Shown piece by piece: positions 11,341 through 21,865 of a stretch of DNA of 64,000 nucleotides. A program made the translations under genes and the position numbers. A model generated the notes under the pieces. That model worked only from the letters and a program-made list of their open reading frames with translations. It was not told where the DNA came from and did not search any database. Each line of letters begins with the position of its first letter. Positions within the stretch are counted from its first letter, which is position 1. Source of the stretch: Amaranthus tricolor (taxonomy: Eukaryota > Streptophyta > Magnoliopsida > Caryophyllales > Amaranthaceae); NCBI RefSeq assembly GCF_026212465.1, contig NC_080060.1, forward strand, positions 12,564,066 through 12,628,065. Direction: 5' to 3'.

Positions 11341-11505
11341 ATGATTGAATTAGGGTTGCTTCATGAGATGCTTGGATCAACAAAGAAGGGAAACTCACAG
11401 TCAACTTGGAAGTTACTTGTTGGATTTCTGTTGGTGCTGGTGTTGCCTTTTCTTTTCCACTTAAAAGTGTTTTTTGAAGAAAGAAAATGTGCTCAATTAT
11501 GCTGA
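11341..11505 (+). CDS. Candidate 54-residue single-pass membrane peptide, unit A
   Basis: A plus-strand ORF of 54 codons. The N-terminal half is polar (MIELGLLHEM, then a KKGNSQS stretch). A hydrophobic segment follows at about residues 23-40 (KLLVGFLLVLVLPFLFH), and the end is charged, with EERKC. This is the profile of a small tail-anchored or single-span protein. It could also be the end of a spliced gene, since the surrounding plus strand looks intron-like. I do not recognise a family. In unit B a 2-base insertion after the hydrophobic segment stops the frame at 41 residues, so at least one copy is not maintained. Confidence 0.35.
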   Translation: MIELGLLHEMLGSTKKGNSQSTWKLLVGFLLVLVLPFLFHLKVFFEERKCAQLC

Positions 11506-14192
11506 AATGAATAATTACGTCAACTTTATTTCTGCAACATAGAACCATTTTTAATTGGGTAGAGTTGTAATTATCTTTAATCTTCTATTAATCATATATA
11601 TGATATAATTTCACTTTTGTCTCTTTTATTATTTCATTTCCAAAGTTACCGTATCTATAGGCGTTATTCATTGTATCATACTTGAAGATTGTAAGTTATT
11701 TAGTGATTTTGATTATAACTGATACAACACATAGAACCAACAAGTACAATTGACTAATGCTACAACACATGGAACCAACAAGCCTAACTTTCGGGATAAT
11801 CAATCATTGGCATAAAATAATGTTTGGTTGTGAGTTCATAACAAACGAAAAGTAAGACACCTTTGTAATTGCATTATGTAAAAAAGTTATAATAGATAAT
11901 TTTATGAAAAAGGTATTGCACTAAATTGAATACAATTAGTTGACAATGTTCAATCCCATATAATACTACCAATAATAACCTTTTTTATTGTAATATATAT
12001 TAAAATTCATTTTATTTAGCATACAATAGTGTAATAATTGAAAATTTGTTAAGCTATATAATTATCGTTTCATATAAATGCTAAAACTGAACGTAAGTAT
12101 AATTATTTCATATATACATGCACAATTTGGTTGATTCATATCTGGACCCTTTTTTTCTAAGTAAAAAGAGTATAACTATATTGGTTTTAACTATTTGACT
12201 TATTTTAACTGTTTGACATATCGGTTCTATCTACTATAATGAATAGAGTATAGATATATGACCCCTTCGTAGAAGTAAATGAGGACTGGGTGGCTGCTAC
12301 TTCACTGGTGGCGAACAGTCTTCTAGTTTCTTTGTTTCATGCTATGCTCGAAACAACTTTGTAAGAGGTAGTTTTTGTTTGTTCAACTCTAGATGAAACA
12401 AGGTTTAAGCTTCCTGTGACATTTTCTATCCTCCTGCTTTGAAAAAGAAAAAGGCTAGCTGTATTGTATTCACAAAGGGTGTTCAGATGTATTTTAAGGA
12501 GCTACCAGACAACATTAAAGGCTCGTTTGTAAAAAAAAGCAAGGCATTAATGGGATAATGTTGAGTGCCCTAGAGGTAGCAAGTATTTCTTTTGCTTTAA
12601 TAAATTTGTGTATTTGCTTTTGTGGGAAAAGTTTAAATTCTTTTATGATATGTTCAATGCTATTTAGTCAGATATTCTTATTTGTTAGCTTTTTAATTGA
12701 TACAATTTTCATTTTGGTGATTTTATTTAATTAATACAGTTCTATAAATTTAATCAAAGTAATTAACCGTAATTAATACAATCCTATACTAATGATGTTT
12801 TTAAATTTAGTCAAAGTAATTAACCGTAATTAAATTGAATTTATAATAGAAAGATTCTTATTTGTTAGCTTTTTAATAGTGTAGGTAAGTTAAACCCAAA
12901 ATCATCTGATATATTAATCATCTGGTAAGTTAAACAAAGGATTCACAAGCATAAATAAATCAGTTGCACCGATAACCAAATTAAATGAAGCTAGTCCAAG
13001 TAAATAACAGTGATTCGAAATATTGACAAATCACCCTTATGTGAAAGAATTTAATAGGGTGGTGCTTTTAGAATTTACATTTATCTTTTTTAACTTTATT
13101 TAATTTATTGGCTTTTATTTTGTCTTTTTATATTGATTTACAAATTACGGTGATTAATTAGGAATTTTTGCAATTATAAAACTAACATTTCCGAAGTTAC
13201 ATGATTATAGGCGATCAGTTGTTTGCAATATCCAACAATATTAGTGGACAATGATAACTTCATAAAACAAATATACTTCATTTTAATTCCTCGAAAATAA
13301 GCTTTTTTTATGAAAAGTTGACCTCTTTTATGTTAGTGGTCATAAATTTTAAGAAATAAGCTATAACTACCCGTCTTGTAACTTAACATAAGTCGATTAC
13401 TACTGGAGGAAAAATAGCTGAATTTAGACATCACCAAAAATATACCTCCTTTTCATATGCCAGTATTGAAAAATCACCAAAAAAAACTAATTGGGTGACA
13501 ACCATCCTTAAAAATGGTGGAACATTAATTCAAGAATTCTGCAATAGATGAAGTAATAGAAACTTGCAACCTTCAAATTGTATCCCGTCTCACAACTCAA
13601 CTGAAACAAGAAAAATTGTTTGCACAGCTATCATGGCTCTGGCAATTAAATATTTGACACTGTTAATGTGGAGACCTCAATTGAAATATAATATACACAT
13701 GAAAGTAGCATTATTAACAATTGGATTATCTCAAATTACCACAAATTGAGGTTAGATTACTGATATCATTCATATTATTTCGGAGTAACAAAATTTGTAA
13801 TACAAAAATACATGAGATAGTGCGTACCTGCAAGCCTCCTTAAGCATAGACATAAAAAAAAGAATATACATGAATTTTAGAATAGTTACAACAGAAAAGA
13901 ATCCTATTATACTAAAAAATTTAAGTTAAATGAAATCATGAATTAAATTTCAACCATGAGTGTTGAATCGAATTTGTTTCACATTATGCGGGTAGTTTGA
14001 CGATCGTCTCAGCCAACACTTTAATAGCGGTAAGCTAAAAAAACCTTACAATATGGTGAAGATCCGATGAAGCGTGCAATATTTTTCGAACTTGAAGCCA
14101 TATATATGTCATTCCCAATATAAGTATGCCTATCAAGGAAATGGAAATCACATGAAGCAAGTTGTGAGATTTGATAACGAATACTCAACTAA
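11506..14192. other. Gene-poor stretch with eroded blocks
   Basis: Apart from the degenerate exon-like piece at 12,400-12,560 I see no gene. It aligns with unit B 35,073-38,903 but lacks B segments of about 210 bp (at about 11,663), 280 bp (11,870), 325 bp (12,932) and 65 bp (13,885). At about 13,210-13,360 the two units carry different sequence altogether. A dispersed repeat related to 9,564-10,029 lies at 13,050-13,260. Confidence 0.6.
12400..12560 (+). pseudogene. Degenerate exon-like fragment, unit A
   Basis: Following a splice-like ACAAGGTTTAAGC, one frame reads through CIVFTKGVQMYFKELPDNIK and stops soon after. Compared with the better preserved unit B copy (36,495-36,645) there are frame changes. 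I do not recognise the protein. Codon-like composition and frame retention in B suggest a decayed exon. Confidence 0.25.
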
Positions 14193-14575
14193 CACTACAA
14201 GAAAAATCATTTTTGGCAACAAGTTTTAGCAACGACTATTTTTTTCTTGTTGCGAAAAATAAAAGTTGTTGCAAAATCCATTATTGTTGCTAAATAATTA
14301 TTGCTATAAATAAAAATTAACTTTCCACCTCTTGAACTATTTTCGTGGGTTTGAACACATCTTTAGCAACAACTATTTTTGTAGCTAAAATTAAAAGTCA
14401 TTTGCAATAGCATATTTCGCTGCAAAAACTTATTGAATATATTGATATAACAATGTCGTTGCCAAAAACCTCATAGTATTATTTATAAAAGAAATCGATT
14501 TTTATTGTGCATAGTATCTCACCCAAAACAGCGCATGGTATCTCCCTCTCACCCAAACCACGACCAAGTTTCTAA
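14193..14575 (+). mobile_element. Diverged left end of the CACTA element
   Basis: It begins CACTACAAGAAAAATCATTT and carries the AGCAAC/GTTGC subterminal motifs. It breaks off at CAAACCACGAC, where the inverted Athila insert starts. Its substitutions (TTTGGCAAC, TTCTTGTTGCG, GGGTTTGAACAC) set it apart from both the second left end at 17,647 and the unit B copy, which agree with each other. Confidence 0.8.
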
Positions 14576-14934
14576 TCATCGTAGAAAATTTTCAAATTAC
14601 TACCGTCACTAATTAAAAAAGAATTAGACGTCAAATTCGTGATTAAAATGAGATTAATTTCTCTGCACTTGGCCAAAAGAAACCGCACTCAAGTACCTTC
14701 GTCGTGGTTTTATAAGAAGTTGCATGACCGCCACAAGGTAGGCTATGATAATGGACAAGAACGAACTCCATTTTCTCCTGGGTAATACACCTTCAAATCA
14801 TACCATCCGAACACATGAAAAAGAAGAAAATCATCCCAAAAGTAAGATTTGGTATCATGAAAGAACATCTTTTCATAGTAATTGAGATTGTGTGGTATGC
14901 CTCCACTAGCAAGATAATTGACAATGTCGGCATA

Positions 14935-15252
14935 TCAAGGATCACCGAAAGAGGTGATTATAGAGAACAATTGATCGTCAAGAAAAGAATCATCAATTGG
15001 GAGCTCATCGTGAGATGACTCCAATGTTAGCCTAGAAAGGTGATCGTTTATTACATTCTTGGCCCATTTCTTATCCTTAATCTCCAACTCAAACTCTTGG
15101 AGCAATAATATCCATCGAATCAACCGGGATTTAGCATCCTTCTTGCCAAGGAGGTACTTGAGAGCCGAATGGTCGGTGTGAACAATGACCTTCGACCCGA
15201 TCAAATAGGAACGAAACTTCTCCATGGCGAATACTACGGCTATCAACTCTTT
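14935..15252 (-). pseudogene. Athila RNase H, unit A inverted copy
   Basis: On the minus strand the frame reads [20 protein letters not shown], then [11 protein letters not shown], then the HLSRL end typical of Ty3/gypsy RNase H (the TDHxAL motif). About 100 residues are open. Relative to the source copy at 56,070-56,381 there are a few substitutions (for example KKWAKN against KKGAKN). Just upstream an internal stop separates it from the RT connection region. Not functional on its own. Confidence 0.85.
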
Positions 15253-15412
15253 TTAGTTGTGGCATAATTGACCTAAAGTTTTACTAGCGCAGTATATCGC
15301 ATTGAGCTTCCCCATCTTCTTTTGTCCAAGTACCGCACCTACTGCATAATCGCTTGCATCACACATGAGCTCAAATGGTAAGCTCTGATCTGGCGGTTGG
15401 ATGATATGTGCG

Positions 15413-16250
15413 TTATGAGTACCTGCTTAATTTCTCAAAAACTTCCAAACATTCATTAGTAAAAACAAAAGAGGCATCCTTGACTAGAAGCTCAGTTAGA
15501 GGTCGCGCAACCTTAGAAAAATCAGGAATAAATCGCCTATAAAAGCCGGCATACCCGAGAAAACTTCTTATACCGTTCACATTGATAGGTGATGGAAGTT
15601 TCTCAATTACCTCAACCTTCGCTCTATCCACTTCGATGTCTCGATACGACACAACATAGCCCAAACAACCCCAGATTGGACCATGAAGTTACATTTCTCA
15701 CAATTTAGCACTAGGCCGACTTCTTCACATCTATATAACACTTTCTCAAGATTAGCTACATAATTATCAAAGGTATTACCATGGACTGAGAAGTCGTCCA
15801 TAAAAACTTACATGCATGACTTAACAAAATCAAAAAATATAGTGGTCACGCAGTGTTGGAACATGTTGGGAGTGTTGCACAATCCAAATGGCATTCAGCC
15901 ATGAGCATAAGTGCAAGGACAAGTGAACGTGGTCTTCTCTCTATCATCGGGATGGACCGAGATTTGGAAAAATCTAGAATATCAATCCAAATAACAAAAG
16001 TAAGAATGATTGGCAAGTCTTCCAACATTTTATAAATGAATGGAAGGGGATAAGTGGTCTTTACCAGTTGACGTGTCCAATTTTCAATAATCAATACACA
16101 TACGCCAACCCATAATAGTCCTAGTGGATACTAGTTCGCCCTTGTCATTTTCAACAATGATCATACCCCTCTTCTTAGGTACGACTTGGACAGTGCTAAC
16201 CCACTTATTATCGACTATTCGATAGATAATTCATCACCTCTTTTTTCACT
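15413..16250 (-). pseudogene. Athila reverse transcriptase, unit A inverted copy
   Basis: Several minus-strand frames together give the RT palm and thumb: a KTTYPLPFI segment, then VFMDDFSVHG at about 15,775-15,805 with the catalytic MDD intact, then RCEEVGLVLNCEKC and RSFLGYAGFYRRFIPDFSKV. Frameshifts at about 15,660 and about 15,840 and internal stops break it. The source copy at 55,513 has MDG in place of MDD, so the copy was made before that change, or the change is recent there. Confidence 0.85.
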
Positions 16251-16284
16251 ACCACTTTCATATTTTGGTGTTCAACCAATAGGT

Positions 16285-17031
16285 GGGCCCAGTGTCACAT
16301 GATTCAGTGGTTTTACCCATGAATCACGATTGGGTTCAATCGACCCGAACCGGGGTTCATTTGCCGATTAAATCGCCTTGATGAGAGATTTAGATCGCCG
16401 GCGACAACGTTCTCGTTTGCAAAGATAGAAGCTTTCTCCAACTTTAAGATTTAACACCAAGAAAAGAGACGAAAACTGAAAAAAAATTGAAGAGAAGAAG
16501 AGAGAAGGACAGAAAATAAAGAGAGAGAAAACCTACATGAAGGCAGGAATCCCAGGCAGGAAGGCTCTATGTTCAGCCGCCCTTCTCTAGGGTTTTTTTG
16601 TTGTAAGTGTTTGCACTTTACTCTTGTCCTTCTAATTTAGACTGTAATTTTGTAAAAACCCTGCATCATATGATCAGTGGGCTAGGCCCATTTAAAAATA
16701 CTCTCATCAAACTCTTTCTTATATTCTTTACCTTTTTTTTTTCTTTCTTTTTCCTTTTCTTTCCTTCAACGTTATTTGATTAGTGGGCTAGGCCCATTTT
16801 AACTGTTCTTTTTCTATTATTTAATGTCACATTATTTTTTAACCATTAACATTATTTATAAAACGATACAATACAATTAACTTAATGTGATGACTACTTA
16901 TATTTTTTACAATTAACTTAAAGAATACCTAAAAATTGAACGAAACAATCTAAGTGAACGAACAACAAATATGCCAACTAGCGAATCACGAATTCGAATC
17001 CGTACATCGAATCAAATCGAATCACGAATCG
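16285..17031. mobile_element. 746-bp TIR element inside the inverted Athila copy
   Basis: Ends CCCAGTGTCACATGATTC and GAATCGTGTGACATTGGG are inverted repeats. The interior has the paired motif TGGGCTAGGCCCA twice. It is the same insertion at the same Athila position as 54,281-55,026, so it was carried along with the copy. Confidence 0.8.
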
Positions 17032-17576
17032 TGTGACATTGGGCGGGCCTCATCCTCCAAATTAATGCGGTGAGTGCAATTAGAGGGGCTTATACCCTTA
17101 ATTTCATCAATAGTGTATCCAATGGCTTTACGGTGCTTAAACACAAGGCCACACAAACATGTCAATTGATCATCATCAAGTGCAATATTAACAATAATAG
17201 GGTATGAGGAATTATCACCAAGAAAATCATATTTCAAATTGGAAGGTAAAGATTTTAGTTCTACCTTGGGAGGCGTAGATCTCTCCCTTTCAACCTTCTC
17301 CATTGCATAGACTTCATCATTAGAGAATTGAGCATTCCCCAACACATCTTCCATAGGAGGCTCAAGCATCTCCTCTTCATCAACATTATCATCTAGACAC
17401 CAACCTTCATCAACTCCCAAGACCAACTCTAACTCATCAAGCTCCTCTTCCCAAAAGGATTTAGGAGCTTCTTCTTCGATTGCTTCAATAGAGAAACGTT
17501 GATCCATTGAGCTAGGGTAGCTTAGAGCTTTAGGTAGTTCAAACTCTATCTTGTCGTCACCAACCTCTAATGACAA
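17022..17576 (-). pseudogene. Athila protease/RT linker, unit A inverted copy
   Basis: A 184-codon open frame on the minus strand starting MSLEVGDDKIEFELPKALSY. It has an acidic middle and then the conserved Athila segment SLPSNLKYDFLGDNSSYPII, followed by IGYTIDEIKGISP just before the RT. Its last residues are contributed by the inserted TIR element. It is nearly the same as 53,748-54,302. Confidence 0.8.
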
Positions 17577-17586
17577 CTTCTCTTAC

Positions 17587-17646
17587 ATCAAGTGCAATAT
17601 TAACAATAATAGGGTATGCGAGATTTAATAACGAATACTCAACTAA
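17587..17646. other. Rearrangement scar at the right edge of the inverted insert
   Basis: First come about 33 bases, CATCAAGTGCAATATTAACA onward, that repeat the Athila segment at about 17,178-17,212 in the same orientation. Then comes GCGAGATTTAATAACGAATA, the flank of the CACTA element in its unit B spelling (38,876) and not the unit A spelling at 14,166 (GTGAGATTTGATAACG). Confidence 0.85.
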
Positions 17647-18682
17647 CACTACAAGAAAAATCATTTTTAGCAACAAGTTTTAGCAACGACAATTTTTTTT
17701 CTCGTTGCGAAAAATAAAAGTTGTTGCAAAATCCATTATTGTTGCTAAATAATTATTGCTATAGATAAAAATTAACTTTCCACCTCTTGAACTATTTTCG
17801 TGGGTTAGAACACATCTCTAGCAACAACTATTTTTGTAGCTAAAATTAAAATAGTCATTTGCAATAGCATATTTCGTTGCAAAAACTTATTGAATTTATT
17901 GATATAACAATGTCGTTGCCAAAAACCTCATAGTATTATTTATAAAAGAAATTGATTTTTATTGTGCATAGTATCTCACCCAAAACAGCGTATAATATCT
18001 CGCTCTCACCCAAACCACGACATTAGTATCTCCCTCACACCCAAACAGTGCCCGTATCCCTCACCCAAAACTTTCTGCATAGCCAACCGCCGCACAGCCC
18101 CAACATAAAGTGCCCAACGACCATGGTGGTTGTAAGAGTGTCCTCTTTGCTTCACACAATAGCCAAATCAGGCACATAATCGAGATGGGTAGCTCTCAAC
18201 CTCCTTAATTCTCATTTGTTCAATTGAATGCACTTAAATTTTGGTTCTTTCATTTTAAATATAATTGATGATTTTTTTTAAGACAATTTTATGTGGTTAG
18301 ATTTATTATTTGGATGTTTCTTTGGTTATAATTTTCTGGGTTTTGCCCTTAAACTCAATCAATCGCCATTCACTCTTTAATGTTGACGGAAATCACACTA
18401 TGAAATTACTCAATTGTTGATGTTTAGGACCCAACATTTGCATCCTGCTTTAATTAAGAGTAGCAACCTAACTGTAGGATCTGAAAATAATTTCACGCAT
18501 AATTGTTTTTGCTTGCTAGACTCATGGTTAGGTGAAGTATGGTTATGACTTATGACAAGTTAATTTCCTTCCTGATCTGGTTACCAATGTTCTGAATTCT
18601 GCTGTTCATCTTTGTGATTCAGTTTAGCCATCCAAAACTCCGAGAAGCTATGTCTGACTTAATTTTATAATTTTTATTTCAG

Positions 18683-18804
18683 GACGTTGCTCTTAAAGAC
18701 TTCCTCCAACACATCCCATAAGGTTGGCTCTTTCTCTCAACTTTTCAGTGTTCTACTTTGAGATCCTCAATTCTGCTGATAAAGCTTGTAGCATGGCTAA
18801 ACAG
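18683..18804 (+). pseudogene. 14-3-3 exon captured in CACTA, unit A
   Basis: After TTTTTATTTCAG the 122-base exon encodes [20 protein letters not shown] and then DKACSMAKQ, and it ends in a splice donor (ACAG|GTAAAA). This is the conserved 14-3-3 helix region (family pattern [20 protein letters not shown], followed by a MAKQ exon end). The first part reads DVALKD and then needs one extra base to continue as PPTHPIRL, so a 1-base deletion breaks the frame. Plant 14-3-3 genes have introns at about these two points (family knowledge), so genomic DNA with introns was captured, not a cDNA. Confidence 0.88.
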
Positions 18805-19347
18805 GTAAAATATTTCTGTTTCATTCTAAAGTTTTTATGGTTGAAGTATTTTTCATTTTTGGTAATGATAATAACCCCACATGAACTTGTTTTCGTTTCA
18901 CCCCCCACTTATCTTAATGTGGATGATACTATTGAGTGTAGCTCTTATATATTGATGCTAGAAGGATTGTGCTTTCTATTGTAGATTTGTACCTCTAAAT
19001 AATGTTTATGGAGTTTTTGCAGTTTGCATTGGATTCTATGTAGGAGCTTGCCAAAGTTTTTGATTTTATTATTTGATCACAAAAGATGGACTTGTTATCA
19101 TTGATGCTATTTATATTTGTCTACTACTCTTGTAGTCCTATATTAAGTGGTGAAGTAGGTAAATATTTTGCAGAGTTGAATTAGTGATACTGAGTGTAGA
19201 AAGTTTCCCTTTGAGGCCTTCGTGGATTAAGTGTAAAACGGAGGAAATAGTGAGTTAGAAAATTTACGGAAATTTTATAGACTTTGATTGATAGTGAAAG
19301 AGGAGGATAAAGTATAGTAATCTTTTATCCTTCTAGAAAATCTTGGC

Positions 19348-19938
19348 TTGCTCATTTTTCATCCCACCAATGCCAATCATTACTACTATCTTCACCACCT
19401 CCATCCTCATACCCACCCCCAAGGTGTAGAAAATAAGAAACAAAGTAACCCACAAAAAGTACCCCAAGGTGTAGAGAAGAACAGGGATTTGATGCACTTG
19501 GACGCAAATCTACAGCCTATTTCGGCTAGAAAGATGTGGAGTATTTTGGACTGTTCTGTCGTCAAGCTTAGAATCGATCTTAAGGGGTATAGTTTAATTT
19601 GTTCATGTGGCATTCATGTGCGCTAAAACTTTTGTGATTTCTTCGAGTTTGCTATCTGCTATTTATCTTCACATTCTTGTACAGCTGGTATATTGTACAG
19701 CTGGTATGTGTTTCGGACTTTGATTGTGATGCATTGGTGTTCTGCTGTCATCCGCTTGCTGTTAATGCCTTCTGCTCTGCTGCTGCTTCCATCTGACGCA
19801 GCTGCTACCGTAGCTGCTGCTGCTGTTGATGGTGCTGTCATTGCTACTGCTGCCGTTGATGTTACTGCTGCTGCCGTTGCTGCTGTGTGCCATCTGAAGC
19901 TGATGCGTGCGTGTACTAATGTTCTAAGGCTTGGTTGA
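19348..19938 (+). other. CACTA interior with GCT-rich block, unit A
   Basis: It contains the repeated phrase CCCAAGGTGTAGA (19,420 and 19,463) and then, at 19,740-19,900, an imperfect GCT/GTT trinucleotide run. Open frames here (H/Y-rich, and A/V-rich or S-rich on the other strand) follow from base composition. They may be remains of captured or element-encoded sequence, but I see no protein motif. Confidence 0.5.
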
Positions 19939-20050
19939 TTCCTCTAGTTAGACATGGGTGGAGTGTACTAATGTTCTAAGAAGCTGTGTACTAATGTTCT
20001 TGCTTTCTGTTTTTTTCAAAGACATACCTTAGAATATCAAATTCAAAAAA

Positions 20051-20178
20051 TTAATACAGCAGAATCCAAATAGGAGGACCAAGGCCATCTACAAGAACAA
20101 GTAACACCAGACACACAATATTGTAAGCAAACTTGATGTACCTTAAAATGGAGGAAATTTCATAATCATCATGTTGAA
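20051..20178 (-). pseudogene. Altered terminal exon, unit A
   Basis: After an acceptor TTTTGTAG the minus strand reads QHDDYEISSI as in unit B. From about 20,147 it then enters sequence absent from B and continues open (LRYIKFAYNIVCLVL and so on) to a stop at 20,051. The unit B version ends in a lysine-rich tail. One of the two units has had its last exon replaced; I infer A, because its neighbouring CACTA end is also deleted. The gene is not recognised. Confidence 0.3.
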
Positions 20179-21865
20179 CTACAAAACAGCCAAATTAAGC
20201 TAAATGACCAACTTTGAAGAATGTTCATTTCAAGTTGGAAAACCCATGAAAACCAATTATAAACCAATTACATAAAAAATTAACACAAATTACAAACCAA
20301 TTTTCTTCAACCTTAATTTAGAAGAATTTTCATTTTCAACAAATCAGAAAGAACATCAGAACACGAAGACGAGCAATTCGAAGAATTCCCAGCTTGAACA
20401 GGGATAAATTGCTGACCTTGAAAATTTGTGGGTATAGAATTGAAAGGTCTAGCAATAAAAAGATCTCCATCCCATTTCATTTATGAACTTTCCATCAGTT
20501 GCGCTACAACATCAGTCCCAAAACCAAGGAGGAAAAAAAAGACAACCAACAAACAAATAAAAAGAATCCAGCAAATAAGAGTTAATCACCAGGCATATAT
20601 GACAGTCTAGTCAAAGACATACACAGACCACACAAAACTCAGTCTGGTCTTAAGTAGACCACCTTATATGAATGCATGGGTCATTTACTTCAATCTTTGG
20701 TTTACCTTAAACTTACCTTCAATACATATGGGAATATGAACACTAAAACTTTCAGCTTCAAATGCTCAATACAAGATAAGCATCTCCATTACCAAATATT
20801 TACAGGACAAATACCACAGGATTTTCTCGCTAATATTCAACCCAGAGAACTGACCTCTTTTCTTTAGCTCGTTTTTCTACAAAAATCTTGCTACATATTT
20901 CTTTTCTCGGAGTTCCAATTAAATTTTTATATACATCTTTTTGGAAAACTTTACCTTAGAAGTTCGCCTCCATTCACCCACTCTTATTCACTTCCCTCCC
21001 TTAAACATTGTTCCAAAAGAAAATGGAGCAAGTCATTTGAGACAGCAGGAGTGATAAGTAATAGAGAGATCAATTATTAGAAAGGAATCCATATACAAAA
21101 GAACTTTCACGAAAAAAAAGAATCATGCATTCTAGCCACTATGAAGCAATTTATCTACAAAATGAAGATATACCAAATGTCAATTGTAGCTTAGAAGCTA
21201 AAACTGAACTTTAGCTATAAACAAATAACCTCAAAACAGAAATTTGAAAACTCTTTTCTGATCCTTTAATGAAGCTTTCAATAAATTGATTGAGTGCTTG
21301 ATTTATACCCTTCAATTTCATATGGTTCTTAATTTGTTTGATGATGCTTTGAATTCCGGCATTTGGGTGCAAAAATGTGTTTATTGTAAGGCAATACAGG
21401 CATCTGTAAAAGGTTGGTGAATTGGGGAGAGGTTTGCAGTTGTTGAAACTAATGGAGGAGAGAAAACTTGGGTTTAATGTGTTTATAATGTTTTGATTAG
21501 TGGTTTGTGTTAGGAAAAAATAACTACTACTGAGTAATGACTCAATCAATAAATTATACACTAAAACAACCATAAAGAGAGATTAAACAACAAAGATATT
21601 ATCAACAACAAAGATATTATAAACTGGGTATGTTTGATTTCTTCAAATTAGCCACCAATTTTTAATTTCTCACAGAATTTTCAACAGCAAAAATATTAAA
21701 TTTTGTTTCTGATTCAAAGCCTACAAAACAATACTTTCAAAGATTGAAGAAATTGAGTAGCACTTCAAAACTTGACTCAAAGTTGAGTTTTCTTCAGGTC
21801 TTTACATATGTTAATCTTTACATATATATCTGCCCACGCTAAGTTCAGCCATATAAGAAAACCCA
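20179..21865. other. Stretch almost identical between units, function unclear
   Basis: It matches 41,953-43,599 plus the flank after the LTR element with only one or two substitutions. A minus-strand ORF of 55 codons at 20,313-20,480 (MKWDGDLFIARPFNSIPTNF, then a Ser/Cys-rich end) has gene-like composition. The 120-codon minus frame at 21,211-21,573 is identical in both units but has no motif, and the identity reflects the whole block. A single ATATC at 21,826-21,830 is the empty target site of the unit B retrotransposon. Confidence 0.55.

Larger units (their letters stand above)
14576..17586 (-). mobile_element. Inverted copy of an Athila fragment with nested insertions
   Basis: About 3.0 kb, in reverse orientation, of the sequence found at about 53,740-56,755. 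It contains in order: about 70 bases of the outer LTR, the integrase N-terminal remnant, RNase H, RT, the 746-bp TIR element and the protease/RT linker. Because it spans the Athila/outer-LTR junction and the nested insertion, it derives from an already-nested locus. Left breakpoint: CCACGAC|CAAGTTTC. Right breakpoint: after AACTTCTCTTAC. No LTRs and no target duplication flank it. Absent from unit B. Confidence 0.85.
17647..19985 (+). mobile_element. CACTA element with captured 14-3-3 exon, unit A (right end lost)
   Basis: Second left end (CACTACAAGAAAAATCATTT) followed by AGCAAC/GTTGC subterminal repeats, CTCACCCAAA repeats (17,975-18,075), the 14-3-3 exon, and a GCT-rich block. The sequence leaves the unit B alignment at about 19,985, after repeated TGTACTAATGTTCT, so the right TIR seen in B (41,376) is missing. 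No transposase. Confidence 0.8.

Noticed and set aside
14815..15018. Plus-strand ORF MKKKKIIPKVRFG, mirrored at 56,298-56,501 minus
   Set aside because: Antisense shadow of Athila RNase H/integrase.
15853..16035. Plus-strand ORF MLEHVGSVAQSKWH, mirrored at 55,261-55,461 minus
   Set aside because: Antisense shadow of the Athila reverse transcriptase.
19693..19938. Ala/Val-rich and Ser-rich ORFs on opposite strands
   Set aside because: Trinucleotide (GCT)n-like sequence is open in several frames; no protein family seen.
21211..21573. 120-codon minus ORF, identical at 42,985-43,347
   Set aside because: The whole surrounding block is nearly identical between units, so identity is not evidence of coding. 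Low-complexity N/I/L/S composition and no motif.
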